DNA of 64,000 nucleotides. Source: Melieria omissa (Eukaryota > Arthropoda > Insecta > Diptera > Ulidiidae). Below the pieces are notes generated by a model. It was not told the origin of the DNA. It ran no database searches and was given only the letters and a program-made list of their open reading frames with translations. Where the stretch lies: contig OZ020267.1 of NCBI GenBank assembly GCA_963971225.1, positions 147,631,427 to 147,695,426 of the forward strand. The letters run 5' to 3'. Below, one piece after another: positions 1 to 10,762 of this stretch. Position 1 is the first letter of the stretch. Every line of letters begins with the position of its first letter. Made by a program: the position numbers and the translations under genes.

Positions 1-973
1 ACAACAACAAAAGCGTCACCAGCCCCAGTCATGGCCTGCACCGCAACGGCAGCAGCGACCGACCGTCAGCGCTTCCTTCGTGTTTACTTTTGCCATTGAT
101 GTTGTTAGTGCAGCGAAGCGCATTAATTGCTACACTGAGGAGCATTTTAGCTGCACCACTTGCCGCACACCCAACGCTCACTAGAGCAGCGCACCAACGA
201 GAGAGAGAAGGAGTCATAGCGAAAGAGAGAGACAGGGGTTACGTTGTATTGCCGCATTCCCAGGCCAATTTCTGTTTAATTTTTGTTGCGCCACTAATTG
301 GCTTCATTTACCTTAGCGCACCGACGTGCGCTTTTTGCACCCATCCCCAACCCCTCTGCCACAGCCTTTACGTGGCGCATAGCGTTGGTTGGTTGGTTGA
401 TTTCTTCTTTTTGCATGCCACACATCGACTTTTGTGCGGCATGTAAGTGAGTTGCAATGGCAATCAACATTTCTAATTGGCACTGAAAGCGGCTGGCAGG
501 CCTAACCGACTGACTGTAGCCAGTGGCGCCAGCTGTGCGGTGGCACTCGGTGCGGTACAATTGAGCCGCAGCGGTTGCATCTGTCGCGTGTCGTTAGACC
601 AGCAAAAGTTATGAAAGCTCTTCTATGTGCATGCAACAGTTGCCCCGCGCAACGGCGACTTGGGTGCAAATTGAAAATTGTCAAGTGGGGGAAAGTTGGC
701 AGCAGTGACAGTGACAACAGTTGCTTTAAATTTGCACAGTGGCATCTTTTTTGGAATTGTTGCAGGAATGGCTTGGTGACAAATTTGCAATTCGCCTAAT
801 GTTGATGTTGATTGAGCAGTGATGTTTACGTTTTAAAGTTTGGGGTCAAGTCAAGTAAGATCTCAAGTCAATCTGAATCAAAATATTGTAGCTTGAAAAA
901 TTATATTTAGAAAATTTCTGTTAAATTTAAAAATCTTTTCTATTCCATTTTACTGCTTTTCTCCTTTTAAAAC
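1..973. other. Gene-free unique sequence
   Basis: I see no conserved coding frame, RNA gene or repeat here. The first 800 bases are of moderate GC content and the rest becomes AT-rich. Open frames on both strands are short and low in complexity. It reads like intronic or intergenic fly DNA. Confidence 0.6.
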
Positions 974-1211
974 TTTCAAAATGCGAAGGTTAATGGGGTT
1001 TCGACAATACATTTTGATTTTTTTTTTGTAGAAACCCAAAAGTTGACAACGTCACAATTCCGATCGTATGGGAGACGCCCGCTGGTGGTGAATTTCTGAG
1101 ATTCAATTAATTTTGTATTTTTTGTACTTAAGAATGTTGGCGATCGCTGAATAAATAATTTAAATCAATTCAGTAGTTTCCGAGATACGATGTTTTCTCT
1201 CTTACTTAACT
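974..1211 (+). repeat. Dispersed repeat R1, copy A, left part
   Basis: This stretch aligns by eye with 47785-48020. Shared landmarks include TTAATGG(G/A)GTTTCGACA, AAAGTTGACAAC, GGGAG(A/G)CGCCC followed by CTGGTGGTGA, and GATACGATGTTT. Copy A breaks off at the TA in CTTAACTA, where a Tc1/mariner-derived segment begins. Similarity resumes near 1836. No coding potential or clear terminal repeat is visible, so the class of R1 is unknown. Confidence 0.75.
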
Positions 1212-1835
1212 ATAGGGTTTTCCAACAAGAGGTGTTATTTTGAATCACACGGTATTTCGGTAGCTATCACTTTTGAAGCTTTTATTCTTTGACGTCTGAC
1301 AAGTAGAAACTACGCCATTACTAAAAATGAAACAATACATGCTTCAACAACGCATCGAAGTTATTACAATTCACTACAAAAATGGTGAAAATCTTGCAGT
1401 CACAGTTCGCAAAACTAAAGCACTTTGGGTCGTCGTGAAGCACCTTGTCGGACCTCAATACAGAAATTGGTGGACAAATTCGAGCTGTTGGGACAAGTTA
1501 GTGATGTGAAGAATAAAACCCGTGCACGTCGCTCAAGAACAACTGAGAATATTGCTGCTGTAGCCCAAAGTGTTGAAGAAAACTCATGTTTTTCGATTCC
1601 TCGTCCTCGAGAGATGATTAATGAAGTTTATAGTCGGAGTTGGATGGTATTGATCTGGACAACGTTTACTTTCAACAAGACGGCGCTACGTGCCACACAA
1701 GCAGCGAAACCATTGCTCTTTTACGGGAAAAGTTTGCGGACCGTGTTATCTCTGGAAGAGGTGATCACAATTGGCCACTGAGATCTTGTGATTGTGACCT
1801 TGCGACTTCTTCCTTCGGGGCCACGTGAAAGAGAA
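1212..1835 (+). mobile_element. Decayed, internally deleted Tc1/mariner-superfamily element inside R1
   Basis: The segment starts at a TA dinucleotide with TAGGGTTTTCCAACAAGAGG. It replaces about 140 bases that the other R1 copy has at this point. It encodes the beginning and the end of a transposase with the middle missing. No matching inverted repeat is visible on the right, so the right terminus seems to have been lost together with some R1 sequence. TA is the expected target of the superfamily. The right boundary is set only by where R1 similarity resumes. Confidence 0.7.
1327..1827 (+). pseudogene. Transposase pseudogene, Tc1/mariner superfamily (HTH plus DDE_3-like)
   Basis: The reading begins with an N-terminal helix-turn-helix-like part (LQQRIEVITIHYKNGENLA at about 1345-1401). 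It continues, after a one-base frame change near 1425, as RREAPCRTSIQKLVDKFELL and then KTRARRSRTTENIAAVAQSV. After a large internal deletion near 1600-1640 it picks up the catalytic-core segment VYFQQDGATCHTSSETIALL, followed by DHNWPLRSCD, each in another frame. QQDGATCHT carries the second catalytic aspartate of the DDE/D fold. A full enzyme would be over 300 residues; about half survives, in at least three frames. The family assignment rests on motifs I recognise. It cannot make an active enzyme. Confidence 0.75.
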
Positions 1836-2028
1836 AATAAATGGGTGTCGGTCATACATTTGATACATCTGGGGGCAACTTGGGAGCAGTGGGAGCCTAT
1901 TTTATAAAAACATCAATTTTGTATGGGAGTTCCATTAAGGGTTGGAGATAGGGGGTGAGTATGTTTGAAAGAAATATTCAGTAGGGAAAACTAGAGGGGT
2001 AGGTCATACAACTTAACCCTCTAAGAGC
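1836..2028 (+). repeat. Dispersed repeat R1, copy A, right part
   Basis: It resumes the alignment with the second copy at about 48146. Shared landmarks are AATGGG(T/G)GTC, GGGAGCCTA, TTTTGTATGGGAG, ATTAAGGGTTGGAGATAGGG and TTAACCCTCTA. It ends near 2028, where the two copies diverge. Confidence 0.75.
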
Positions 2029-2250
2029 AACTTCAGACCAGCTGTGGAGCAATTTGTCGAATTTCCCAGCTTTTTTGTGAACTTTAGCCCCAAAATTTTT
2101 TGGCTCATGCACTTTTCCACCAAACCGCATAAAATAAGAGGTTGCGGAGCATCGATATTGAAAAATCGTACACTAAATCCAGTCTAATCTACACTTTATA
2201 TAATTTTTACTACAAGCGATTTTTATTAATTCTTTGTTAGCTTTTCTGTT

Positions 2251-4078
2251 TTGATTTGTTTCCTCACAATTTTTTTCTCTGTTCTCTGGTTCAGTAGATG
2301 TTTCTTTCAATATCATAAATTTTTATTTTTCTTCTGCGCTTTGGTTCTTTTATTTTATTTTATTTTAATTTATTTTATTTTATTTTATTTTATTTTATTT
2401 TATTTTATTTTATTTTATTTTATTTTATTTTATTTTATTTTATTTTATTTTATTTTATTTTATTTTATTTTATTTTATTTTATTTTATTTTATTTTATTT
2501 TATTTTATTTTATTTTATTTTATTTTATTTTAACTTATTTTATTTTATTTAATTATTATTTTACTCTTACTTTTCTTTTTCTTTTTCTCTTTTATTTTTA
2601 TTCCTTCATTGTTTTTTTATTTATTTATTTTTTATATATTTTTTTGCTCCGCCTTTATTTAGCAGGTTTTTCTACTTCGAATTTTTCTGCTTCTTATTTG
2701 TTTTCTCTCTGCAATTCAAACTTTGCTTTTCTTCATCTTCTTACTCTTGTCCATTTTTTTTATGTTCTCACTCATATCAGCTTCTCTATCTTTTTCATAT
2801 TTTTCCGCATCTTATATTTCTTACTTTTATCCGCTTCTTCAGCTACTTCATATTCTCATTCTTATTTACTCTTTTCTATTTTTACTCTAACATAATTGCT
2901 TCTTCATCTTCTGACTCTTGTTCGTTTATTCAACTTCTCACACTTATTCACTTCTCCATATTCTCATTCTCATCCGCTTTTTCATCTTCTCACTCATATT
3001 CGCTTCTTTTTTATGTCCTCACTCTTATCTGCTTCGCCGTATTTTCGCAATTTTCCGTTTCTTCATCTTCTCACATTTAACTGCTTCTTACTCTTCTTAC
3101 TCTTCTCACCCTTATCCCCTTCTTCAAGTTCTTACCCCTATCCACTTCTTTATCTTCTCACTTTTATGCTTTCTTCAACTTCTTCACCTACACCTTCTCA
3201 TTCTCATCTGTTTCTTAATATTCTTACTCTTGCTTCCTTCTTACTCTTAATTAATTCTTAATTTCTTCTTCTCACTCTTGTCCGTTTTTTCATCTACTCA
3301 CTCTTATCCTCTTTTTTTCGACTCAAATCCTTCTTCTTATTCTCACTTTTAAATGCTTCTTCTTCTTCTTCTCACTCTGATCAGTATCTTCATTTACTCA
3401 CTGATGTCCACTTCTTCAGCTTCTTCTTCACTTTCTTACTCTTATCTACTTCTACATATTTTTACTCTTAATTGTTTCTTGTCGTTTCCCTCTTATCCGC
3501 GTTTTAACCTTCTCAATCTTATCTGCTTCTTGTTCTTCTCACTATAATCAGTTTTTCTATTTTCTCACTTGATTCTCCACCTTCTCACTCTTAACTGCGT
3601 CTTCATCTTTTCACTTTTGTTAGCTCTTTCACCTTTTTCACCTTCTTCAGCTTCTCACTCTTAACTGCTTCTTCATCTTCTCAATCTTGTCCGCTTCTTA
3701 ACCTTCTTCTTCTAACCCACTTCAGCATCTTCTCACTTTTATTAGCTTCTTCGGCTTCTTCACCTTCACCTTCCTATTCTTATTTGCTTCTTCATATTCT
3801 TACTTTGAAATGCTTCTTAATTTTCTCACTTTTTTCCGCTTCTTCTAACTCTAATCTGTTTCTTCATCTTCTCCCTACAATCCACTTTTTCATCTTTTTA
3901 CTCTTATTCGCTTCTTCACATTTTTCATACTTAACCGCTTCTTCGTCTTCTCAATTTTATTCGCTTTTTCACCTTCTTCACCTTCTCACTCTTATCTGCT
4001 TCTTCATCTTCTGACTCTTAATTGTTTCTCCATCTTCTCACTCTTGTCAGCTTCTTCAATTCATAATTCTTTTGTTTA
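2251..4078 (+). repeat. 1.8-kb polypyrimidine-biased tract with a degenerate ~25-bp minisatellite
   Basis: The plus strand is almost entirely T and C for about 1.8 kb. From about 2700 on, a loose unit recurs with GCTTCTTCATCTTCTCACTC as its core, spaced roughly 24 to 30 bases. Copies are diverged and of uneven length. The long Leu/Phe/Ser open frames here are by-products of TTC, TCT and CTT triplets. Long homopurine-homopyrimidine DNA can form triplex (H-DNA) structures; that is general knowledge and is not shown here. Confidence 0.85.
2349..2556 (+). repeat. (TTTTA)n pentanucleotide microsatellite, ~40 copies
   Basis: About 200 bases are an almost pure array of TATTT repeats with a few interruptions near 2367, 2530 and 2550. 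Translated, it gives a meaningless Phe-Ile-Leu-Tyr periodic frame. Its purity suggests recent expansion or strand slippage. Confidence 0.95.
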
Positions 4079-4834
4079 TCTATACACTTTTCCAGGTCCA
4101 TTACTTTGCTTTTCTGTTGCACAACTGCAGACTGCACTCGATTCCCCGGCTCCCCTCCCTTCCTCCCCCTCCATCCATATTGCACAGCAGCGTCGTCCTT
4201 TGGCAGCTTGTCGTCATTCAGCCATCGTAAAGTAATTGAAAATTGCAATTGCTGCAACATAAACAAACAAAAGGCCGCATTGACGCGGCCAAGTTATCGA
4301 CTTTGAGGGCGGCAGCGTTGTCGTTGGTCGGCTGCTAGCGGCAGCTGTTGCCTGGCTGCCGCGATATTGCTTTCCCGACTCAATGCATTTTACTTTGTTT
4401 GTGTGCAGTGCACGCTGACATAAAAACATTACATACAAGCGGCTGCCAACAATAGATAGACAACAACAACAACAACAACAGTCTTTGTTGCTCAAGGAAG
4501 TCGTAGTTGTTGTTTTTGTTGTTGCCACTAAGAACTGCACTGCAATTTGCTGCAAGTGCTCCTTATCAATTTTATTACTTGTGAAATTAATTTGAAAGCA
4601 TTCGATGTCGATCATAACATTTGTCGTTGTTGTTGTGGTTGTTGTTGTTTTTGTGTAATAAAAACATTGTTGCTTTATATGAGAATGCAATCAAATCCCA
4701 TATGCGCTCAACAATATGACACATTACGTTGTGATGTTGCTACTGTTTCAAATGTTTTAATACACTTTGGAAAGTGAAAAGTATCCAAGTTTAAGTATAG
4801 GTATAGGTAAGTATGTACATATACAAATATATAA
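4079..4834. other. Gene-free sequence with CAA/TTG microsatellites
   Basis: Unique-looking DNA. A CAA run lies at 4461-4481 and TTG-rich runs at about 4505-4525 and 4622-4650. I see no coding or RNA gene. Confidence 0.6.
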
Positions 4835-5165
4835 CACCGTGCAACAGAAATCAAAACATTTCAAAACATACGAAAAAATCGATCTACTCGCAAAACAAGA
4901 GGCCAAATGTAGTAAAACTGCGTTTTTAGTTTTTCCCTCTGACGTCAGGATATTTTTTAAAAGGACTTTAACATTTCAAGGACATGTTTATTTCAAAAAA
5001 TTCTTTTAAACATTCAGTGCATTTTAGAAAAACAATATGGGTATCAAATGAAAGATAAAAAATCCTTAGATTCTTAGAATATTTAATGTTTTGGTGCACC
5101 AGGACGAAGAGGTATTGAAAATGTCCTTTTGAAACTTTATCCTTGAATATCCTTCTTTGCCATAA
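4835..5165 (+). repeat. Dispersed repeat R2, copy 1
   Basis: It starts with CACCGTGCAACAGAAATC after ATAA and continues with GAAAAAATCGAT.TACTCGCAAAAC, then AGGCCAAATGTAGTAAA, TTTTTCCCTCTGACGTCAGG, ATGGGTATCAAATGAAAG, and TTTAATGTTTTGGTGCA to ATATCCTT. The same series recurs at 23979-24341 and, more diverged or rearranged, at 35750 and 19977. The CACCGTGCAAC start next to A/T bases suggests a non-autonomous Tc1/mariner-type element. I do not see the matching right-hand inverted repeat, so this is inference. Confidence 0.7.
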
Positions 5166-5424
5166 TAATTTGTTGGCTCTTGCTTCATTCCTTCCGTTTC
5201 TTCTTTCTCTTGAAGCAACGAATGAGATGAGAAAGGGGATCGGCTGGGGGCACCATTACTCAAGTGAATGACTTTGTATTTCCTCCAACATGATTACTAA
5301 CAACATGATTTTCCCTGTACATGACTATTGGAATTTTATCCAAAAAGGACATTGAACAAGGACACATGATGTAGCACAAGAGGTCTTTGCAGCTGCCGGA
5401 TACTATGTGGAAAACGCCCCGTTT

Positions 5425-5807
5425 CACGCTCCATCCCTGAGAAAAACGTGATTTGTACTCTTCTTAGGTCGAACCTCCATTCGAAAGCTCGCCGTAGTCA
5501 TCACAGGACACTGCGCTTTTGGGTATATGGACATCACTGGACAAATGGCGCATTTTGTCCAGTGATGCCTGAAGAGATAAAAGAGCTGTGGAGATTAAGA
5601 AAAGAGCCCGGCTTTGTAGAAACGCTGACTTACGTTACCTCAGGTCAAAGTTCCTGACGGATCTGGCTGGCGCGGCAAAAGTCGAAATCTCGGGTCTGCT
5701 CTACCTCATTGAGAGATCGAACTGATTTGCCGAGAAGTGAAGCTGTTGGGAAGCTTCAGAGAAAATCAAGAAGGGAGGTGATTAGGACACTTTTCTATAT
5801 GTGACTT
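5425..5807 (+). pseudogene. LINE ORF2 C-terminal remnant (family LINE-A), copy 1
   Basis: The segment around KARRSHHRTLRF matches the typical sequence preceding the cysteine motif at the C-terminus of non-LTR retrotransposon ORF2. Nucleotides 5530-5780 align with 43840-44090, for example AAATGGCGC..TCGTCCAGTGATG, then TCAAG(A/T)TTCCTGAC and TTGAGAGATCGAACTG. In this copy the cysteine-motif region has degenerated, and stops and frame changes break the reading. The 3' UTR is split by a hAT-type MITE and resumes with ACTTAACCTAACC at 5984. It is a dead 5'-truncated fragment. Confidence 0.7.
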
Positions 5808-5983
5808 CAGCGTCGGTTTCAGAAAAATATTGTGGGGGTTTCAAGAAATAATTCGTTAATATTCATAAAATGCCAAAAAAAATGCCTTTTAATTTGTATG
5901 TAGTTTTGAAGTGTATCCTAATATTTCGGGGGGGGCGGGGGTTTCGACCCTCAACCCTCTGATCCCCCCTGAATCCAACTCTG
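5808..5983. mobile_element. hAT-type MITE, copy 1, within the LINE-A 3' end
   Basis: It is a 176-bp element beginning CAGCGTCGGTTTCAG and ending so that its reverse complement begins CAGAGTTGGATTCAGG. Its interior matches 25751-25917 (TAATATTCATAAA, TTTTAATTTGTATGTAGTTTT, TAATATTTCGG). CAG-starting ends with a GCGGATTCAGG-like motif are typical of hAT elements. The expected 8-bp target duplication is not clear here, although the second copy has one. Confidence 0.65.
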
Positions 5984-5999
5984 ACTTAACCTAACCTTC
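5984..5999 (+). repeat. CCTAA-type tail of LINE-A copy 1
   Basis: ACTTAACCTAACCTTCC directly follows the MITE. It matches the CCTAA tail that ends the better preserved LINE-A copy at 44160-44186, so it is the displaced 3' terminus of the fragment at 5425. Confidence 0.5.
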
Positions 6000-6200
6000 C
6001 CTCTCTCTTCTTATTGTTTCTTCTTTATTCCATCTCTTCATTGCTTCTTTGTCCTCAAAGCATAATTTTGTCCTTTTTCCTTCGACTCAAAATTATTCAC
6101 CAAAATTTCAACTTTTTATTCTAACTCACAATTTTCTGCTTCTTTTTGCCACTCACTCTCTTCTTCTTCTTTAATTTTGTTCTAACTCAGTTAGTGCCTC
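6000..6200 (+). repeat. Short pyrimidine-rich tract
   Basis: TTCTTC- and CTCT-rich sequence resembles the long tract at 2251-4078 but is shorter and more mixed. No gene is visible. Confidence 0.5.
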
Positions 6201-8640
6201 TCTACGTTGTCTTCATCATTGTTCTTACGTTCCACATGCGTCACGTGCGCTGTATGCATTGAGGTCTGTGTGACAGAACGCAGCAGTCGCCTGGCTGTCA
6301 TACAGCTGTTGCAAGCAGGCGCGTACGTGGCCAGTTGCACACTTATTCTCCCCTCCTTCGACACATTCCCTGCCCGATTTTGCCACTAAAAATTGATTGG
6401 TAGAGCGCTGGCAAAATATTGCTCGTAATATGCAAGTGACATTTGTCATTGCGCCAACCCCCCCGCCCCCACCCCTTGCATACATTCACCTCCCCCACCC
6501 ACTGTCACTGCTGCCAATTCAGCACAGCTGTGAGTGTGTAAGATTGTATATGTGTGCCACGTACTTTGATGCGATGCCGCACAGCTGTCTGTCGCGCTGT
6601 CGCTGTCACTGTCGCTGTCGCTGTCACTGTCGCTGTCACTGTCACTGTCTCAGTCGATTTTTATTGACGACAACATTTTCGATGCTTTATTAAAATGCAA
6701 ATTGAATTTTGACAGGCAAAAATGAACAACACGAACGTGCGAATGCAAAACAAAAAAGGCCAAAGACAAAATACAAAAACAAAAAAACAACAACAACAAA
6801 ACTAACTGCTGGCGACAGTATGGAATTATTGCAATGGCAAAATTGTTTGCCGCTTTGGCTGCGAGCAGGTTACGTGCCCCAATGATGTGGCTTGTTGGCA
6901 ATTGTTGTTATTGTTGTTGTTATTGTTGCTTTGGTGGTTGCGTTTTCAACGTACGGTGACAGGCGGAGCGCGTGTGTCGAGCATAAATAATTTACGAGCG
7001 TGACATTTCATTTCATTAAAATTTTTTTTGTTTTTTTTTATATTTTCATGAGCTGATTAAAATAATTACAAAACAGTTTAAGTAATAAATAGTCGTGTTA
7101 AAAGCAACATAACAGCATGTACAACATTTACAATATGTGATAAACGACTGACCGCATAAACGAAACTCGATGCGTCGTCACGCAAGGCGGCACCGCAGGC
7201 AGCCAACGGTGGTCAGGTGCGTGTGTGCACCGGCACGTGTGGCAACTCGAAGCGAATTGTTTGATGGGTGGATGAAGGGTGAGAGGGGAATGAACATTTC
7301 AATGGTAATTCTACACGTTACGGCTAAACACGCGCCAAGATTACAGGACCTCATTAGACACAAGTTGGGTTACTGACGAATGTTGTGGCTGAGAGTACAG
7401 AGTTCACTCAGACTTGACACTTAAAGATTCCGAGTAAAGTTAAAGTTAAGCCTGAAGTTGCACAAATTATTAGGGAAAAATTCATTAATAGTAGAATTAA
7501 AAATTAACAATCTTTGCATCCAATATTAGTAACAACAAAGTTACCGCTCGTGCAACCCCATTTAATTGCATCTTTTTTGCAGGGTTCGCTGAAACATAAC
7601 TCGACAAAAAATCATTTTCGATGCCTTGGCCAACCACCAACACTGCCTTGTAATCTCAACACCAACAACAACAACACAGCAACCAACAACTAAGCCGCTC
7701 GTCAGTGTATTTGTCATATTTACCATAGAAATTAAATTGACTGCGCCGCCCATAAATTTGCATGCATATTTAAACAAGTAAATTTCCCTATTAACTCGAG
7801 CTACCAAACGGTCGAGCAGCTGCCCGGAGCTGTGTTCTCCGCTTCGTTGCGATGCTCGTTAAAATGTCAAAAATGGAATTTTCAATCTGCCCTCAGACCA
7901 ACACTTACGCAGACCAAAGTCACTTGCCGTCAACTACCCCAGCAACACTGCCCATCGAAAATGTGAATGGAAAATTCGCTTGGCGTTGCTTAGTGTTTTT
8001 ACTTGGTGGCGGATTTTTATTTTTAATTTTTCCCCCTCCTAACCATAAAGACGGAAATGAGATTTGCCATGGCCATCAACATTTGTATTTACTCATTCTA
8101 ACTTTGCGGTTTTTTTTTCAATTGGCGCCATCTTGAATTTTTCATGCGCATCAAAGGAAATTTTAATAATTTGGTCGTATTGGGCTGCGCAGTGTTTTTG
8201 CGCAGTTTGACCACAAATTATGTTCAGAATGTACAGAGGCCAACAATTGGACTACGCGGCGCATTAGTGGACGTGGTTCAACGTGCATTTGACATTGTAA
8301 TTATTTTGCGCCACCAACATTTGTACTGTTTCCTGTGGCCAGTCGACGCTGCCAATGACAGCCGTCCGAATTGCCTGCGGCGGCGGCACAAAATTAATGT
8401 TTGCCTTCTTCGTTACATAACTAATGTTTTTCTTCGAATTATGCGCAACAGTACAGAATTTGTGGCGGAAGTCAGAGTTGGCAACGGAATTCTAATTTTT
8501 TGGAATTTTTAATTACTTAAAGAATTTGTGTGAACTGAGTTCCTTCCTGGGTTGAAGGGAAGATATGAATGAATAAATTCTATTAATTTATTCTTCTATT
8601 AATGTATTTTAAAAAATTGAAATATTTCTTTATTTTTTAG
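6201..8640. other. Gene-free unique sequence with short microsatellites
   Basis: No conserved coding frame is seen. It holds a hexamer array (6585-6655), a TTG/TTA run at about 6900-6930 and AT-rich stretches. The open frames near 7850 and 8144 have no recognisable domain. Confidence 0.55.
6585..6655 (+). repeat. Hexanucleotide microsatellite TGTCGC/TGTCAC
   Basis: About eleven units of CTGTCG or CTGTCA alternate irregularly. The mixing of two unit types suggests slippage after a single C/T or G/A change. Confidence 0.85.
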
Positions 8641-8779
8641 TTTTATTTTCGTAGAAGGAAATTTAAAACAGAAGCATGAGAGAGCCAAGAAGTAGCTTTG
8701 GATGATTAGATAGGGAAGAAAAAGCAGTAATAGATGGAAAAGTAGAAGAAAATCAGGTTGAAATGCATAATTAGAGGAA

Positions 8780-10762
8780 AATAAAAATTTGAATTTTTAA
8801 ATCTTATACAAAAGTCCAAAAAAAATCCCAAAATTCGATACTAATACAGAAAAGGCTAACTATTTCATCAAATGCGCTTCAGAGTCCTTTCATTGGAATT
8901 GAAATATAAATTTGAATTTTGAAATCTAATGTAGAAGTCAGCGCTCAACTCAAAACAATACGATTCTTAAAAATTCTATAAAAAAATATAAAAGTTTATG
9001 AAAATATAAAACACATAAGTCCCAAAAATTCGGTACTAATACAAAAAAAGCTAACTATTCCATCAAATGCGCTTCAGAATCCGTTCACTAACCACTGAAC
9101 ATGTCCTTCTTTTTTTCAAAAGTCGATGCATAGTTGGATTGATTGATTAAAATTTGAATTTTAAAATCTTATACAGAAGTCAGAGCTCCACTCAAAAGTA
9201 TACGAGTCCCAAAAATTCGATACTGAAATATTAAAAAAATAACTACTTTTTCAAATGAGCCTCAGAATCCATTTACCAACTAAGTAACAATGTCCTTTCT
9301 GATGAAAATCGAATGCATGATGCATAGATACAAAACTTTTTAATTTTGAATTCTCATACACAAGTCAGAGCTCAACTCAAAAGAATTCGAGTCACAAAAA
9401 TGCGATAGAAAAACATAAAAAATCAACTATTTCTTCAAATTGTGCCTCAGAATTCATGCACCAACCAAGCAACATGACCTCCTTTCTTGCAAAACTTAAA
9501 TGCATAATTGAATGTATTCATTGAAATTTGAATTTTGAAATCTTTTACAGAAGTCACAGCTAATTTCAAAAACATACGAGTCCCAAAAAGTCGATACGAA
9601 TATATAAGAGTCTAACTTTTCCTCCAAATGAATGGATTTCATCGACTAAGCAACAATGTCCTTCCTTCTTATAAAAGTCTGAATGAATTTTTAAATTTTT
9701 GAATTTTATACAAAAGTCAAAGCTCAACTCAAAAGTATACGAGTCCCAAAAATTCGATACTGAAATATTAAAAAAATAACTACTTTTTCAAATGCGCCTC
9801 AGAATCCATTTAGCAACTAAGCAACAATGTACTTTCTGTCAGAAATCAAAGACGTAATTGTATACATTGATTAAAATTCCATTTTTTAAATATTCTAAAT
9901 TAGTCAGAGCTCAACTCAAAAAAATACGAGTTCCAAAAATTCGATACAAAATATATAAAACTTACTATTTCTCCAAATCGAGCCTTATAATCCATTCATC
10001 AGTCAAGCAACATGTCCTTCTTTCTTACAAAAATCGAATGCATAGTTGGATTGATTAATTGAAATTTGAATTTTGAAATTTTATACAGAAGTCGGAGCTC
10101 AACTGAAAAGATTTCGAGTCCCAAAAATTCGATACGAAAATATAAAAGTCTAACTGTTCCCCCAAATGTGGCCCACAATCCATTTAAAAATTGAGAAACA
10201 TGTCTTTCTTACAAAAATGAAAAGCATAATTGGATTCATTGATTAAAATTTAAATTTTTAAATATTATAAATTCGTCAGATCACAAATCCAAACAATTTT
10301 AGTCCCAAAAATTCGAAACGAAAATATAAAATTGTTCCCCCTAAATGCGGTCAAATCCATTCATCAACCAAGCAGGATGTCCTTTTTTTATAAAAATAAA
10401 AGGCATAGTTGAGTTCATTGATTAAAATTTGAATTTTGAAATATTATAAATAAGTCAGAGCTCAACTCAAAATCACCTGAGATCCAAAAATTCGGTACTA
10501 AAAGAAAAAAATTGAACTATTCCTCCAAATGAAACCATTCACCAACCGAGCAACATGTCTCTCAATTTTACAAAAACCAAAGGCATAGTTGGATTAATTG
10601 ATTAAAATTAAAATTTTGAAATCTTCTACAGAAGACAGAGCTCAACTCAAAAGCCCGCGATTCCCAAAAATTCGATACAAAATCATAAAAGTCCAACTAT
10701 TCCTCAAAATTGCGCCTCAAAATTCCTTCACCAACCCAGCAACATGTCCTTTTCTCTACTCG
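8780..10762 (+). repeat. ~183-bp satellite array, about ten diverged monomers
   Basis: The marker GTCAGAGCTCAACTCAAAA recurs near 8938, 9182, 9363, 9552, 9716, 9903, 10092, 10276, 10454 and 10636. Most spacings are 164 to 189 bases. Each monomer also carries GAGTCCCAAAAATTCGATAC, then a CTCCAAATG.GCCTCAGAATCCATTCACCAAC-like stretch (split here by variation), AACATGTCCTTCTTTCTTAC and AAATTTGAATTTTGAAAT. Divergence and small deletions are spread evenly, so the array is old. The right edge is sharp near 10762, where unrelated GC-richer sequence starts. Confidence 0.9.

Noticed and set aside
2251..3261. Long Phe/Leu/Ser-rich open frames suggesting membrane proteins
   Set aside because: They come from the TTTTA array and the pyrimidine tract. 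The periodic composition and absence of stops follow from the base bias.
8780..10762. CRISPR-like array of regularly spaced repeats
   Set aside because: The genome is eukaryotic, the whole 183-bp unit repeats without unique spacers, and no cas-type gene is present. It is a satellite.
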